DNA from: Castanea sativa
Lineage: Eukaryota > Streptophyta > Magnoliopsida > Fagales > Fagaceae
Assembly: GCF_040712315.1 (NCBI RefSeq)
Contig: NC_134018.1
Span: 14,218,835-14,282,834 of the forward strand
Reading direction: 5' to 3'
Length of the DNA: 64,000 nt
Below are positions 21,456-34,410 of the stretch, piece by piece. Below the pieces are notes generated by a model, which saw only the letters and a program-made list of their open reading frames with translations, searched no databases and was not told the DNA's origin. Every line of letters begins with the position of its first letter. The first letter of the stretch is position 1. The position numbers and the translations under genes were made by a program.

Positions 21456-24179
21456 TTTGCTTCTTATTATTTATGATTCCTTATAAAAATAATAAGATGA
21501 CAAGAAGAACAACAACGAAACTTTAATCTTAAAAATTTAGGCTCAGTTATAGATCTTCAACAGATTAGTCAGATTACATGTATTTATTTTTGTCATTCTA
21601 TTCTATCTGAAGTCCTACTCTTTGTTACTTAATTGGCATGTCATTTTTCTTAAAGTAAAGTCTTATTAGTTTTAATGTCTTAAAATAATAAGTCTTTACT
21701 TATAAAAAGAAAAAGAAAATGCCCTAGCTCTATTACGTCAAACTCCAATGCAATATGATATAGATATGTGATGTGCAATTATTTTTTATAGATGCATTTT
21801 TGTTTTATTAATTATTTTTTTAATCTAAAACCTGAACTACAAAAGCTGAAAATAGGTTTAATAGAATAAATCCACAAATGGTTCAATTTACTAAGCACTT
21901 TCTGAATAATTCTGATGCGTATTTGTGGCATGTATTTTGATTTCCTTAAAAAAAATTTGTACCTAGCATCTCCACGTGTGCAACCCCTTTTCACCATGTT
22001 TGTATTATATATTTTGATTCCCAAAACATGGAAAGCCTATATTGTCATCCCAATTTAATCCCACTGTATTTGAGAAGTATTGTTGCCTCAATACCTAGCT
22101 CCTTACACGTTTTTTTTTTCCCCAAAGAAAAGAGAGAAGCCAATGTGAAAGAAGGAACTATACAAAGTGGCTGGGGGAGGAACTAAGGAAAGTGTCTTAT
22201 CTCAGAGGAATAGGTTTGTTACTAATTAGAGGTGGCTAAGTATTGAGTGTGGTTGCTGTGCCTACTTGTTTAGTTCTTGGAGTTAAATTGTGGTAATTTG
22301 TAGAGGGTGCTTGACTTAAGCAGCACTTGATAGTAGGAGAATCAATCAAAGTTGCAAACCCCAAGTCTCACACTAATATATTATTGAGAGAAGATAATCT
22401 GAAAGTGAATAACTTTCTGCTGCAAACTACAACAAACCCTCTGCCATCATCTACAATAAACACCCCCACCAGCAAACTAAACTTAAAACCAACCTCAATA
22501 CCTTTAGTTGAGTAAACCTATTTAACGTCCCTCTCCTCAACCACTGCATAAGTTATGGAATTGACCCAATCAACCTATACCCAATTTTCCAACTTTTTAT
22601 CATCAATAGATTATCCCATATCATGTAAAGCCAATCATCTATAACCCATTATTTCTGCCTACCTAATACCAATACCTCATCTCTCACAAACTCGTATGCT
22701 TTGGGAAAGCCAGAAAACATATGGGGAGATTCATACGCCTTTATCAACACAGAACTCCCTAATAGCAATAAGGGAGATACATTGTTTAAAATAGAATCAA
22801 AAGCATTCACTCTCTCAATTATAATGTTGGGAGACGCAAGCAGTAGGAGTAGTATATGTTGAGGGTCTGATTGTATGGGATTGGGGAGCATGAAATGTCT
22901 TATGAGTTGCATGGAAGAGTTAAGGGATTGGAGGAATGTGAGCAAGACCTTTAAGTTTGTCAGGATGACTATTGTGCAACCAAGATGATTTGTAGGATGA
23001 ACAAGGGAGGGTGGTTTGTGGAAATTTGTGAAAATCATGCAAGTCGTGAAAAGGATTAAAGGAGTTATTCAGGGTCTGGAAGGAATGAGTGGGAAAGTTT
23101 TGACACTGTACTGAAGGGCTATCTATAGGTAACACGTAAAAATGGGGAAGAGGGATTTTCATGCCACGCTGGTGAAAAGGTGCCAATTTTTGAGGCCCTT
23201 CACAGTGGTGTTCTGCACATTGAAGATTAATTGCTATACATGATTCTCTCCCAGAACCTACTCAGGTAAGGAAACAAAGCATGTTATTCTAAGCACAGAG
23301 GGAGGTAATTCAATGTTAAAGCCTAGTAGGGAAAATAGTCCACATCAAGGCTATACCATTAACATGTGGCCATCTTGAAATTTCAATTTTCAAACCGATA
23401 CTTTTAAAGAAACATTGCATATCACAGTTGAACCAACAAGAAATATGCAAGTTTGCTGGGCTGACCTGAGTAAATGGCAGCTTGGTGGGTAAAGAAGCAT
23501 GGGTTCAAGCCTAAAATTGGGATTAAAATAAACTCAGATCTAAAAGGTAAAGTATCAGTTAGTAATGAGGAGAAGCTTGGACCATGAGAATCAAGGCTGA
23601 AGAAATAGAGCTAGCACAAGCTCCACGGGACATCATTCGGTTATTGAATGAAGAAGTTACAACGTTTTCAAACAAACTTGGATCTTCTTCTACCTAGCTT
23701 TTTGAAGACCAATTGATGGAAGATCATCCAGTTGTAGGAGGCATCAGTGAAAAGGAAATAAGTTGAGGGGCATTGATATTGTCGCTGATCTATGAGTTGT
23801 TGGAGGAAGGTCAAGTCAAGGACGAATTTATGGCAGCAAAACCAAATGCAATGAACCCAAATCACAAGGAAGCTTCAATCAAGATGAGTTTGACCGCAAA
23901 TGCAGTCCAGGTTTTGTGGGTAGAAAATCTGCAAAATGGGAGCCTGATTCTAATCCTGACGTTGTATTGATACTTAATGCAAGAAGGGAGGAGGTAAGCC
24001 CCTTACTGTATTGTTAAGTCGAATGGACCCGATTACAAGGATGCAACAAAACCTACTGCTAGTGTCCCAACAGGAAGAATGTAAGCTTCAGAATGGGTGG
24101 GGAGGAAGTTGAGAGGCGTTAACAAGTACTTGGGTTTTCCAATTTGACGGGTTTGAGGAATAATTGTTGAGGGTATTGT
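21456..24179. other. Intergenic or decayed repeat DNA
   Basis: No gene is supported. 22300-24180 has a base composition less AT-rich than its surroundings and short open stretches on both strands without recognisable motifs. It could be the 5' part (UTR and ORF1) of the LINE that follows. Confidence 0.35.
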
Positions 24180-25925
24180 AAGAGGCCAACAGGGACGGAC
24201 AGTTCTTGTCATACAGTGAATCCAGCATCAAGCGGTATCCAGGAGCTTAGAAACATGGTATCCATCGTTAATTATAATGAAAGAAGAGTAGGGAGCTGCA
24301 AGAGAGAGAGGGTGCCTCAGTGCCAAGGTTATCAACTTACATCAAATGATGTTATGTAAGATGTCCTAGAATCTTGGTTGAATGACCATAATAAACAAAT
24401 GGGATGAAGAACATGTTGAAGATTAGAAATTTGATTTTTTTTTGTCGTCAGAAAACCATAATTAACAGCATGGATCTCAATATTGTTAGAAGCCTTTCTG
24501 TTGATTAGGTGGTACTTGATATAATTAATGCAAGGGGAGTCTTGTTGATTTGGGACAAATGAATAGTGGAAAGAATTGACATTTAGGTTGGTAGACTTTT
24601 GTTGTCTTTCTTACTTAAAAATATAGATGGTGGTTTTATATTGGCGTGCAATGGGGTTTATAGCCCGATTGATAATAGAGAATGGAACAACTTATGGGAG
24701 GAGTTGAGAGAAGTCAAGTAGAAGTGGGTAATGACATGGTGTGTAGTAAGTGACTTTTAATGTGTTTAGATTTCTTAGCAAAATACTAGTTTGTATTGTT
24801 GTAATGGTTCTGCAATGTTGGAAGTTTTCCAAATTCATAATAGAACAAAATTTTGTTGACACTTGAGGCAGGCACATTACTTGGTAAATAATTATGATCC
24901 ACCATCCATGTCCCATGCTCACCTTGCATTGGTTTCACTGGAGTGGGAAGAGCATTTCATGGATGTTGTTCAAAGGCAAATGCGACAACTAGTTTTCAAT
25001 CATAGCCCTGTTCTTGTAGGGGTAGGGGTTATGATGTGAGGTCAGTGTTCTTTTAAATTTGAAAATATTTTTGCTAGTGGATGGGTTTGTGGAGAATTCA
25101 GAATTGGTGGAATGGGTGCACTTTTAATGGCCTCCTAAGCTACACTCTAGCAAGGAAACTTAAAACCCGAAAAGAAGATTTGAAGGAATGGAGCAAATGG
25201 TAATCTGGGGATATGGGACATACTAAGCATAGATGAGAAAGAAGAAAACGGGTTGTCATAGGAGGAAGGGAGCCAGGGAAAATTTAAAACCAGAAGTGGG
25301 GAGGGTGGAAATTTTGGAGGAAGTTTCAAGGAGATAGAAGGGCAATATATATAAAAAAAAAGCATACAACAACACTAGGTTCTTCCATAAATTGGTGACT
25401 CACATAGCCACATAGGTGAACAAACTGCATTGAGAGCTTGGAGGTGGACAGGTTTACTTACAAGGAGGAAGCAGAGTAAGAAACCAGATTGTCCAATTCT
25501 ATGAATCTTTGTACGAAGAATTGGAGGATCATAGACCATCAGTCGGCATGTAAGATTTTTCATCGATTGAAAAGGAAGATAAGTCGTTCTTTGAGAGGGA
25601 ATTTGGGAAGGAAGAAGTTATAAAGGCTTTCAAGGAGATGAGGGGAGATAAAGTCTTTGGACTTGATGGCTTTACAACGACATTTTTTCAACACTATTGG
25701 TGGGTGGTGGAAGGAGACGTTATGATCAGGCAAAATGGAATACTCCACTCTATTTGATGGAGAGAATAGGTTTTGGTGATAGGTAGAAATGACGGATTCA
25801 CTTTTGTGTGACTATAATATGATTTTCAGCGATGGTAAATAGCTCCCCAATAGGTTTTTTCAACAAGTTCAAGGGTCTATGACGAAGGGAAAATTAGGCA
25901 ATTAGTTACGTGTGGTTGTGATGGG

Positions 25926-26597
25926 TTAAGGCTTAGAAAGATTTATGGATTTTGGGTTTAGAACCTCCTGGAAGAAGGACTAGGGTTCTAAACAAAAAAG
26001 TTTGATTTATGGTTGAAACGAGAAGAAAAACAGAAATAGAATTTTTTTTCACATCTGTGAATAATGTCTTGAACAATACTGCAAGAAAGAGAGAAGAAAA
26101 AGAAAAGACAAGAAAATAATGGGAAGAAAGAGAGCACTAAGGCCAACTTACCTTAATACTCAAAGCACTCAATATTTTATTGATCAAACTCCCCTTGTTT
26201 GAGTACAATATGAAACTTAATATAGGCCTTAACTTCTCCTAGTAGTAGGACTTCTACTTTGACTAGTAAACCAAACCCTAATTAAATTGAACTAAAGCCC
26301 ACACAAAAAAGACCCATAAGTTGTATATGATACTTATTCATAAAAGAAAACCCATAGCCCATACCCAACAATTGTAGAATTATTAAAATACCCTTGACTC
26401 TGGAATAACCAAATAAAACATAAAATAAAATATAAAACCCTAGTTAACTATCATGAACACTTATTATTGGGCATTGCCTTAACCTTAGGCTTCCAAAGTG
26501 GATATTTCTTCTCCAACCATGCTATACTTGTGCCATCAATCTATGGCAAGGTAATCTTCCTTTACCTTTGCCTTTGCCTTTGCCTTTTATATAGTTC
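25926..26597. mobile_element. LTR-like insertion, copy 1, in LINE RT (TSD ATGGG)
   Basis: The 672-bp segment is flanked by ATGGG at 25921-25925 and 26598-26602. Removing it with one ATGGG joins LINE codons for VVM and GVLCRML in frame. It shares most of its length with 29203-30489: ACTCAATATTTTAT, TCTACTTTGA, CCCATACCCAACAATTGTAG, GAATAACCAAATAAAA. Length, duplication size and a PBS-like motif beside copy 2 suggest an LTR; its ends are not clean TG...CA. Confidence 0.65.
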
Positions 26598-26602
26598 ATG
26601 GG

Positions 26603-28240
26603 GGTATTATGTAGAATGTTGAGGAGAATTGGGAAATCACTTGGTTTAAAGTTAGAAAGGATACAAATAATCTCGCATTCACTATTCACTAATGATACCA
26701 TTTTGTTCTACGATGGTAGTGTGGAACAACTCCTTTACATTAGAAATTGTTGGTGTACTCTTCAATGGAATGACTCTTATACATTAGCAATCATAACATC
26801 TTCATTTCATGGAAAACCTGACCTCTTAGGCAAGCTATAGAAGTTGTTGGTGTGCTCTTCAATGGAATAACCCCCTCGCCCCATTTGTGTAAATTGCAAA
26901 TGAGCTCATTGCTTGTAATTATGTGGTACAGAGTAACGAGTCATAGCATTTTGAATGCTCTCCCAAGATCAAATGGCTAATATTGAGCTTTTTGATACTC
27001 TTCCCACTGTATTCTTGCTATGTCTTTGAGTTTAGCCTTTGTGAATAAGAGGTTTTGTTGTTCACATAAGCTATACTAATTGAAAAAGCTTTCATCTTCG
27101 TCTAATGTCATGTTGTTTCCTTGGAAAATTGTGAGGAGATCGAAGGTCCCCTTTCATGCACTTGTCTTGGAAAAGATTGTCTCTAGATAATCTACGGAAG
27201 AGAAGCAGTATTGTTTTAGGTTTGTGCTATATGTGTGTTAGGGATGTTTTTGCAACAAGGGGCAAAAATGTGAGAATGGCCCAAATCTCCCCTTGGGTTC
27301 TTGAGAAGTGTTTATCGTGGAGAATCAAGCCCAAAATTTGAAATGTATAATGAACAAAAGGCTAATGGTGCTTTGACAAGAGAGAATCAAAATGCTATTA
27401 ACAAGTGCAGATAAACATAAAAACATAACAGGTCTGAAACTTCGATCCACAGTCAGCGAGAAGAGGAAATTGAGAGAGGTTGTGAGGAAGAGAGGGAAGG
27501 TTCTCCTGTACCCATATTTCCATCCCTAAGGTTCAGAATTGTGAGAATGTTTACTGGCTCAGTGGGTTTTACTCTCAAGTTTTAGCTCTATGGGGAAAAC
27601 GTGGTTGGTTCAATTTTGAGCTGAAGAAAGAGTTTTGTATAGAGTTTGAAGTGTTGCTAATGACTAGTTTTTGCGTAGTGGAAGAGGTTTTTATCCCCTA
27701 TGATACTAATTTGGTGTTTTGGCTTGGGTTGCTTTTGTTTAGGGAAGAGGTTGGTATGCTTTTAGCATGATTTTGGAAATAAAGTGGGTTTGCTCTAATT
27801 GGTTGCCTTTGGTCAAAAACTTCAGACCATTGGGAGGCTCACCTAAGTGAGGGCTAGCAGATGGAGTTGGCCCATGGGAGCCAACTATATTTAAAGGCAA
27901 AAATGGGTTCGAGCAGAAACTTTAGGCCATAATCAGCCAGAGCATGAAAGCTCTTTTAGGGTGGAAATTTCAGGTACAAGACCTCCTCTATGAGCAAGAG
28001 GTGCTACCAGTGTCCCTTGCCCACTTGGTAGCATGTATGAGCTGGGCTAATGCAAAAGGTCCAAAAGGAACCGACCCATATCCTCCAAACCACACTTTCT
28101 TAATTTCCCCAATAAGTCACATGGGCTTGGGCCATGCTTAAAAGAATAAAATATAATATAATACATGAATTGATCCCACAAGGAAGTTGGATTTGGTTGA
28201 ATTGGACTTGTAGAAAATGTGTCGTGAAAATGGGTATCAA
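26603..28240. other. LINE remnant and unassigned DNA
   Basis: 26603-26860 still reads as LINE RT. A 30-bp block (GTTGTTGGTGTACTCTTCAA) at about 26746 is repeated at 26843. Beyond 26900 I cannot assign the sequence. A 61-codon ORF at 27156-27341 and a 65-codon ORF at 27944-28141 have no recognised motif. Confidence 0.4.
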
Positions 28241-28689
28241 CAATGTGTAAATGGAGTGGGGGAGTCGCTAGATCATCTTCTTCTTCACTATCCTATAGCG
28301 CAAGTTGTGGTCCATGGTGTTTTGTTTGTTTGGAGTTCAATGAGATATGCCTTAGAGGGTTCTAGATTTGTTAGCATCTTGACAGGGTAATTTTGGCTGG
28401 CATCGTAATATCACTATTTGGAAGATTTGCCACATTATATTATGCGGTGTCTTTGGTGGGAATGTGAATGGTATATCCTTGAGATTAAGTCCCTTTTCTT
28501 TCATACTTTGCCTGATTGGAGTATAGCTTTTTGATCTTTTTTTTGTGTGTAATCTTTTTGATATGTTGAGCATTGTAAGAGACTGATTGTATTGTTCCCA
28601 CTGTACACCCCTAGTGTACTTGGGCTTGTCTTGGTTTCAATAAAATTTTTATTATATACACACACACTATGCAACCAATCAAAGAACAC

Positions 28690-29186
28690 CTTTGGATTGC
28701 CCTCTCCAAACAAATCATCAACTTCTAGTCTATCACCCCATTTGCACCAGCCAATCTAGGCTCGCCTTGAGATGATAAGGCTGATGTGTGAACACAAAAT
28801 TGGATTGTGTTTGCTATGGTGGCATCTGGTTTGTGCTTGGTCCATAAGAATTTATGGAGACAGGTGTTGAAGTTGAGGGAAATATTGGGGCTGAACTTGG
28901 ACTTGATTTATAGGATTTGGGGTCTTGATCATGGTGGGTTCAACAAAAATTTACCAAGAATGATGGCTGATAGTCTATCCAAAGTTCCTTTCATAATGGA
29001 TAATTTCTTCAAGCTTTCCTTCCACTGAATTCCCTTTCTCACGCAACTAGTTAAAAGTCCTCTTTAGTCTTGATAAGAAGACTTAAAAAGAGATTCTAAT
29101 TGTTAGTCACAATTATTTTGGATGAGAAATTTTGTCACGTAGTTGGCGGAAGAAATTTTTAGCAAAGAACATGTGGTAGGATTTTT
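28690..29186 (+). pseudogene. Unidentified coding-like fragment
   Basis: Frame 28807-29028 reads LVHKNLWRQVLKLREILGL, then LIYRIWGLDHGGFNKNLP and MADSLSKVPFIMDNFF. Its composition looks like real protein, and the region before it (LGS...DDKADV) may continue the same frame. I do not recognise the family. It sits beside an LTR-like copy and a PBS-like site, so it may be a host fragment carried by, or trapped next to, a retroelement. Confidence 0.35.
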
Positions 29187-29199
29187 GGCTTTGATACCA
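29187..29199 (-). other. PBS-like motif (initiator Met tRNA)
   Basis: TGGTATCAAAGCC on the minus strand resembles the TGGTATCAGAGC primer site used by many plant LTR elements. It lies just left of the LTR-like copy 2, which fits a minus-strand element whose 5' LTR is 29203-30489. Confidence 0.55.
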
Positions 29200-29202
29200 A
29201 AT

Positions 29203-30489
29203 TGAAATAGGAAAAATTGGGGAAATTTGTGAATTTTGGGTTTAGAATGAAGAAAAAGATGCGGAAATAGAATTTTTTTTCATATCTTTGATAGTGTCCG
29301 TGACCAATACCGTGAAAAGTACCACAAGAAAAGAAAGAAGAGAAAGAGAGGAAAAGGAACACTAAGGCCAATATGCCTCAATACTCAAAACACTCAATAT
29401 TTTATAAATCAAACTCCTATTTTTTTAGTATAATAAATCACTTGTATAGGAGGGAATTTGCAGACTAGCAAAGTGAGAAGAAAGAATATCATAAGTTAAC
29501 ATGCGGTTGGAAGAAAATTGCAAACTAGCATCTCGAGTTTTACAGACTCGATTTCAGTCTAAAACTCGAGGATTAAAGACTCGATTCCCACTTGGTGAGT
29601 TGGAAATATGATGCCAGATAGATCTCGAGTCTTATAGACTTGAGTTCTAAAAAGCAAAACCGAGTCTCTACGACTCAATTTTGGTACTTGAAGAACAACA
29701 GACCTGAAGAAGAACAGAGGAACGATCTGACGATGAAGAACAGTGATCTAACGACGAAGAACAGAGGAAGAACCAATAACGTTGGAGCTCCGATTGGACG
29801 ATTGAAGGCTATGTGGGTGATTGGACGATTTGGTCTTCAAATCTACACAAAGAAGGATGTTGGGTCAGAACTTAGAAGAACGTGAGGAAGAAGAAGTTAA
29901 AATGGTGAAACTCGAGTCTTAAAAACTCGAGTTCCATGTGGATTTTCTTCCACATCAGCTCCCACGACTTACAAATCGAGACTTAAAAACTCGATTTTAT
30001 CTTGGAACTCGAGTTTTAAACATTCGAGATGCTAGTTTACAACATTGTTTTGAAACGTGACAACTAACTAAATTTTTTGATATTTTATGTTATTTGGAAA
30101 AAAAATTCATTGTATAGACCTTAAACGTCTCCTAGTGAAAGAAGGTCTTCTACTTTGATTAGTAAACCAAATCCTAATTGAATTGAATTAAAGCTCCCAC
30201 ATAAAGGCCCATGAACTAAATAAGACTTACTTCTTAATAAAAGAAAACCAAGGCCTAGAGCTATTCCCATACCCAACAATTGTAGAATTATGAAAACACC
30301 ATTGACTCCAGAATAACCAAATAAAATATAATATAAAATATAAAATCCTATTTAGCTACCATGGAAGCTTACTCTTGGGCTTTGCCTTAATCTTAAGCTT
30401 CCAAAGAGGATATGCTATGGTTGCGCCATCAATCTAAGGCAAGGTGACTATATAATGTTTGCCTTTATTGCCGCATTCCGTTCCTAACA
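29203..30489 (-). repeat. LTR-like copy 2, interrupted at 29450-30109
   Basis: Matches copy 1 (25926-26597) on both sides of a 660-bp insertion. On the plus strand it begins TGAAATAGG, three bases after the PBS-like motif, and may end CCGTTCCTAACA at 30489, giving TG...CA ends (TGTTAGGAACGG on the minus strand). After removing the insertion it is about 620 bp. Confidence 0.62.
29450..30109. mobile_element. CTCGAG-rich inverted-repeat element (TSD TTGTATAG)
   Basis: It is bounded by TTGTATAG at 29442-29449 and 30110-30117 (9 bp if one mismatch is allowed) and interrupts LTR copy 2. Near its ends is an inverted pair: GCAAACTAGCATCTCGAG at 29519 and its near-complement ending at about 30046. 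CTCGAG occurs six times (29532, 29575, 29634, 29911, 29926, 30008), within repeated ACTCGAGT-TTTAAGACTCGA-like text facing both ways. No transposase. The duplication size fits a hAT or Mutator-type non-autonomous element. Confidence 0.7.
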
Positions 30490-30800
30490 AATGTTCCTCA
30501 TTTTGTTTGGAATTTAACTACTTTGTGTCTAATTTTGGACAGTATGGAGGGAGAGGAACCAGCAAACTTTGGAAGAGGCAAAACTCTTATTTGTTAGATT
30601 AACATCGTCTTTAATGATATCATTGTTCAAATGGTTGTGTTCTGGGCCATAGCGGGATCCACACTATTATGGATTTTATTAATTTTCTTTCTTTTCGATT
30701 GTAATTCTCATTTATTTTCCCGATTTCTTTAGGACTAGTTTTCACCAAGAGTGCATGAGATTCTTCCTTATTATTTATAAAGAAAAAAAAGAAAAAGAAA
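30490..30800 (+). mobile_element. LINE 3'-end fragment
   Basis: The plus strand translates as VWNLTTLCLMWTVWRERNQQ, matching the C-terminal end of plant L1-type ORF2 (VWN...C-L-M-W-T-[VI]-W-R-E-R-N), followed by an AT-rich 3' part and an A-rich tail near 30780-30804. Confidence 0.7.
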
Positions 30801-30989
30801 AAGCATTGCTCCGTGTTCCTAAGATTTTCTACATGCGTCTTTTAAATAGAGGCATATTAAGCGAAGTTGCCTTATATCTCTTAAGAAATGTATACAGAAT
30901 TTAGTACATATGCTTTTATGCAATGTGGGTTGGTAACCGTAGTATCTTTGATGTATGAAAAATTGGGGACACCTATCTAAATATGCTTG

Positions 30990-31700
30990 TGGTGGGTTTA
31001 ATGTTAAGAGAATTTGTGAATCTAGGGTTTGATAAGATGGGGGAAAAGGACAAGAATAATTGAAGTAAACAAGTTGCTAGAAAATTATGGACAGTGGTAG
31101 TTTTTAGGAATAAAATGGTAGTTTGATGAGCCATTTGATTGCTATTTAATAGAGAAAGTACATGGAGTTTTAGGTTTAGATAGGTATGAGGAATGACTTG
31201 ATCTGAAGCTGTTAGAAAGAAGGGAAACAGAGAAAATTATGGGTGTTCACAAGCTGTCTGAACAGTACCCGTGAATAGTACATGAGAAAGGAGTAAAGAC
31301 CGCACGAAGGCACACATGCCTTTCACAACCAAAATGCTGAATTCCTATTATTCAACCCTCTTTATTCTTTAGGTACCCTTGAATATATAGGCCTCTTTCT
31401 TGTCCTGGTAGCATTAGGATCCCTACTTTGAGTAGAAGACTAAAATCCTAATAAGGTCAACAAAAGATTGACTTGGAAATATCTAGGATGTTTAGAATCT
31501 CCTAGATATTTCTATATTCAATTAAATTACCAAAATACCCTTACTTCACAGGGATTGCCTTGCATAAACTACAGTTCTGCCCTTGAATACAAATTTAAAC
31601 ATAACTTGTAAAATAATAACCCAAATTAAAAACTGTTTTAACTATAGCTAGGCCCTTAAAACCATACAACTTTTACTTTAATTGGATTTCACATATGGGA
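30990..31700. repeat. Possible third, diverged LTR-like copy
   Basis: The order of features repeats that of 25926 and 29203: GAATTTGTGAATCTAGGGTTT, then CCTTTATTCTTTAGG...TATATAGGCCT, then GATCCCTACTTTGAGTAGA, then ACCAAAATACCCTT. Similarity is patchy, so it may be only a related family. Confidence 0.35.
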
Positions 31701-34410
31701 CTTATAAAATAAATCTTTTTTTTTTTGAGAAACAAACACACATACATACAAGGGAGAGGGAAAGGGATTCTAACACAAAGGCACACCACGACTTCAATGA
31801 AAAGCCATGGTAACTTTTAAGGGAGGATGGGGCAAGTTATACTACACACCAATATGAAAATCCATTTGCAATCCGTCAACCCATGTTATCTATCTCATTA
31901 GGTGGAAGCTATATTTTATTTTGTAGAAATTAAGTACTTGGTCTTAGGTTTTTAAAATAGTTCATTGAATTGTCTATATAAAATATTTTTGTAAAATATA
32001 TCACTCTCTAAGTTTATTTCTGCCACTGAGTTGCTTGATCAGAGTTGGAATGTATGTAGTCTGATTTAATTTTAACTTGCATATGTAAGAGGTTTGTGAT
32101 GTCCCTTTATAGTGTCCATATGTTATTTATTTTGGAAAGTAGAGTAGACATTTAGGCTACAGGGCTTAGTCTTGAATAGATGAATTTGTGAAATAGTAAT
32201 AAATTAATTTTCCATGGCTGGATCTCTTTCTGTATTTGCCATTGATTGGTTTCAAATGCTGGATCTCTTTATAGGAACTTTGGTGCCTAAAATATAGGGG
32301 CCATAGGAAGCACTTGTGCTTCATAGCTCTCAAATAGTGGGATATGTAAAAGGTGGTTTTTTTTTTTCTTAAATAAAAGTTTTTGTTAAATAGTCACTGA
32401 TTCTATTATCCTTTTTTTATATATTTTTTAACCTCCTTAAGCTTTGATTGAGTAAATCAAGCCATTTTAAGATAGTTGTTTGATGTCAGCTCAAAATGGA
32501 TAATAAAAATTTACCTTTTTAATCTGCATGATTGAAGCCTGTGACACTGAATGGCTGAGTTTATTTTCCTTAAATCCTAAACCATCCACAAAATTGAACT
32601 GCTGTGCTCATGGCTTTCCACTCAATAGCACATCACTTGAATGGTGGCATTATCTATGTTCTTTAACTTGATAAAGTTTGTATAGGCAATTAAACCAGAT
32701 GCAAATTGGTGCTTCCTCTAACTTATTTCTGGTTATCCACCTGGATTGCTTTGCTGATTTTGGGAATGCGTGTCTTATAATAAGTGGCCTGATGGGTGAT
32801 GTGGTCTGTGTCATTTGTTATTACTGCTAGCCCACTGGTTTAGAGAGGATGCACATAGACCATACTGATTTCTTGATTTTTTCACGGTTTTTGAATTTGT
32901 CGTGGTGCAGAGCTGGACTGAACCATTGGCTTGAGTTATAAGAACCTGCACCTCTTTAAATCTGATTTTGTGTGAATTACTTCTATTATTATGAATGCCT
33001 CTCTCCATTTTGAAAAATACCTCTTTTGTCTGCTAACAGCACACGCTCTGGTAGACTGGTACTAATACCTTTTACTTTGTCATTACAGAAGGAATTATCC
33101 TATTACAAAGATTCACAAATTTGAGCAGTGCTACCACAGAAATTTTACTCACATGGCCAAGCACTACAATTTCAGATTCATGTTATCTTTCCTTTTGATG
33201 TTTAAATGCCCCTGTAAGTGTAACATGACTCAGCATTGGTTTTCAACGCAAATATTTTTGTGAGGATTGCTAGTTTATCTTTTTTGTTGAAAATTTATTT
33301 CTGGTGGAAATATTTACAGAATTCCATCCCAGCTTATGGTATGCGTCGTCAAATTCTTTGAATTCAGAAAGCAATAATTTTGAACCGTGTCATGCATAAT
33401 GCCGTTACCTTGTATAAGGTTTATTTCTGCTCTTCGCATCCATAGGTACATGAGCAATACATAGTTACATACTATGGAATGTTACTCTTTTAACTAAAAT
33501 TATTAATCTGCGTTCAGGGTATGTTGGTTCTTTTACATTAGAGAGTCATTCTTGAAATTAAAAAGAAACTTCATAGCTAGTTGAAGATTCCTCATTGCAG
33601 CCAATGCTTGTCTGAAATCTCCTAAAATATTTTTTCTTTCCCCTCTAGAATCTAGAGAAATATTTTCTTGTCTTGCTTCCCGAAGCCAGTGTTGTAAACT
33701 TGCACTATCTAAATTTATTATTATTTGTATTTTTACTTTACCAAGAAATCGATCCCTGAATATAATTGTTGTCTTTGCAAGGTTTGAGAGTCTATTCTCC
33801 CTCCTTTTCTATGAATGAATGGTGAAGTGAAAGACATGGGCTTGTTGGAGTACGTTTTAGGTTATGAATGGACTACAAAGGAAGATTAACAATTTGACAT
33901 TATTTTCCTGAAAACCTGTTGAATCCCATTTATTTACTGGTTCTTCTGGAATGCTAGACACTGGGAAATTGTTCAATAATCATATTGGGCGGTCAGAGAA
34001 TTTATTTTCCAGTGGAGGCTCCTGCTCAGATTAAACTCTCTAATCACTATTCACTAGTGTTTAAATTGGCCTTGAGTTACTTTTCTTACTATTGTGTTGG
34101 GTTACTAAAATCTCATTCTACAACGTGCTTGGATAGAATTTGGGGCGGGTTTGTCTTTGTTATCTGAGTTTATTCCTAGTTGGTTGGGCCTGGTTCGTCG
34201 ATCTGCACATTTTTCGGGTTTCATTGGAACCAGTTTTCTACATTCTCACATGTTATGTTCATATGGATAATGGATAGTCTAATAACACGAATTGAACACT
34301 TTTAGTCTGGTCTGGGCTTGGACCTTGCCACAATTTTGTGATTGAAAATGGGCTGAATTGGAACCGGGGTAGAGTATTACGATTTTGGTGCATTGCTAAA
34401 GAGCAACCAA
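31701..34410. other. Intergenic DNA without recognised gene
   Basis: This region is less repetitive and slightly richer in GC than its neighbours. Short ORFs (32811-33008, 33985-34167) have no motifs. It could hold introns or UTRs of a gene whose exons I cannot recognise, or a non-coding transcript. Confidence 0.35.

Larger units (their letters stand above)
24180..28650 (+). mobile_element. Decayed L1-type LINE, endonuclease and RT fragments
   Basis: Conserved blocks appear in order on the plus strand: an endonuclease piece near 24530-24720 (GVLLIWDK, GVYSPIDNREWNNLWEEL), a pre-RT piece near 25590-25740 (FGKEEVIKAFKEMRGDKVFGLDGFTTTFFQ-like, in pieces), an RT piece near 25830 (MVNSSPIGFFNKFKGL), an RT active-site region near 26680-26730 (FTNDTILFYDGSVEQLLYI, where related LINEs have FADDTILF), and a 3' end near 28390-28650 (LFFHTLPDWSIAF-like, then a 3' UTR-like tail). 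Frameshifts and stops are everywhere. One LTR-like insertion splits the RT. Whether the 28390-28650 piece belongs to the same copy is uncertain. Confidence 0.7.

Noticed and set aside
29640..29885. 81-codon ORF in the CTCGAG-rich element
   Set aside because: Basic, low-complexity translation (RTNN, EEEQRN) with repeats; looks like non-coding element DNA.
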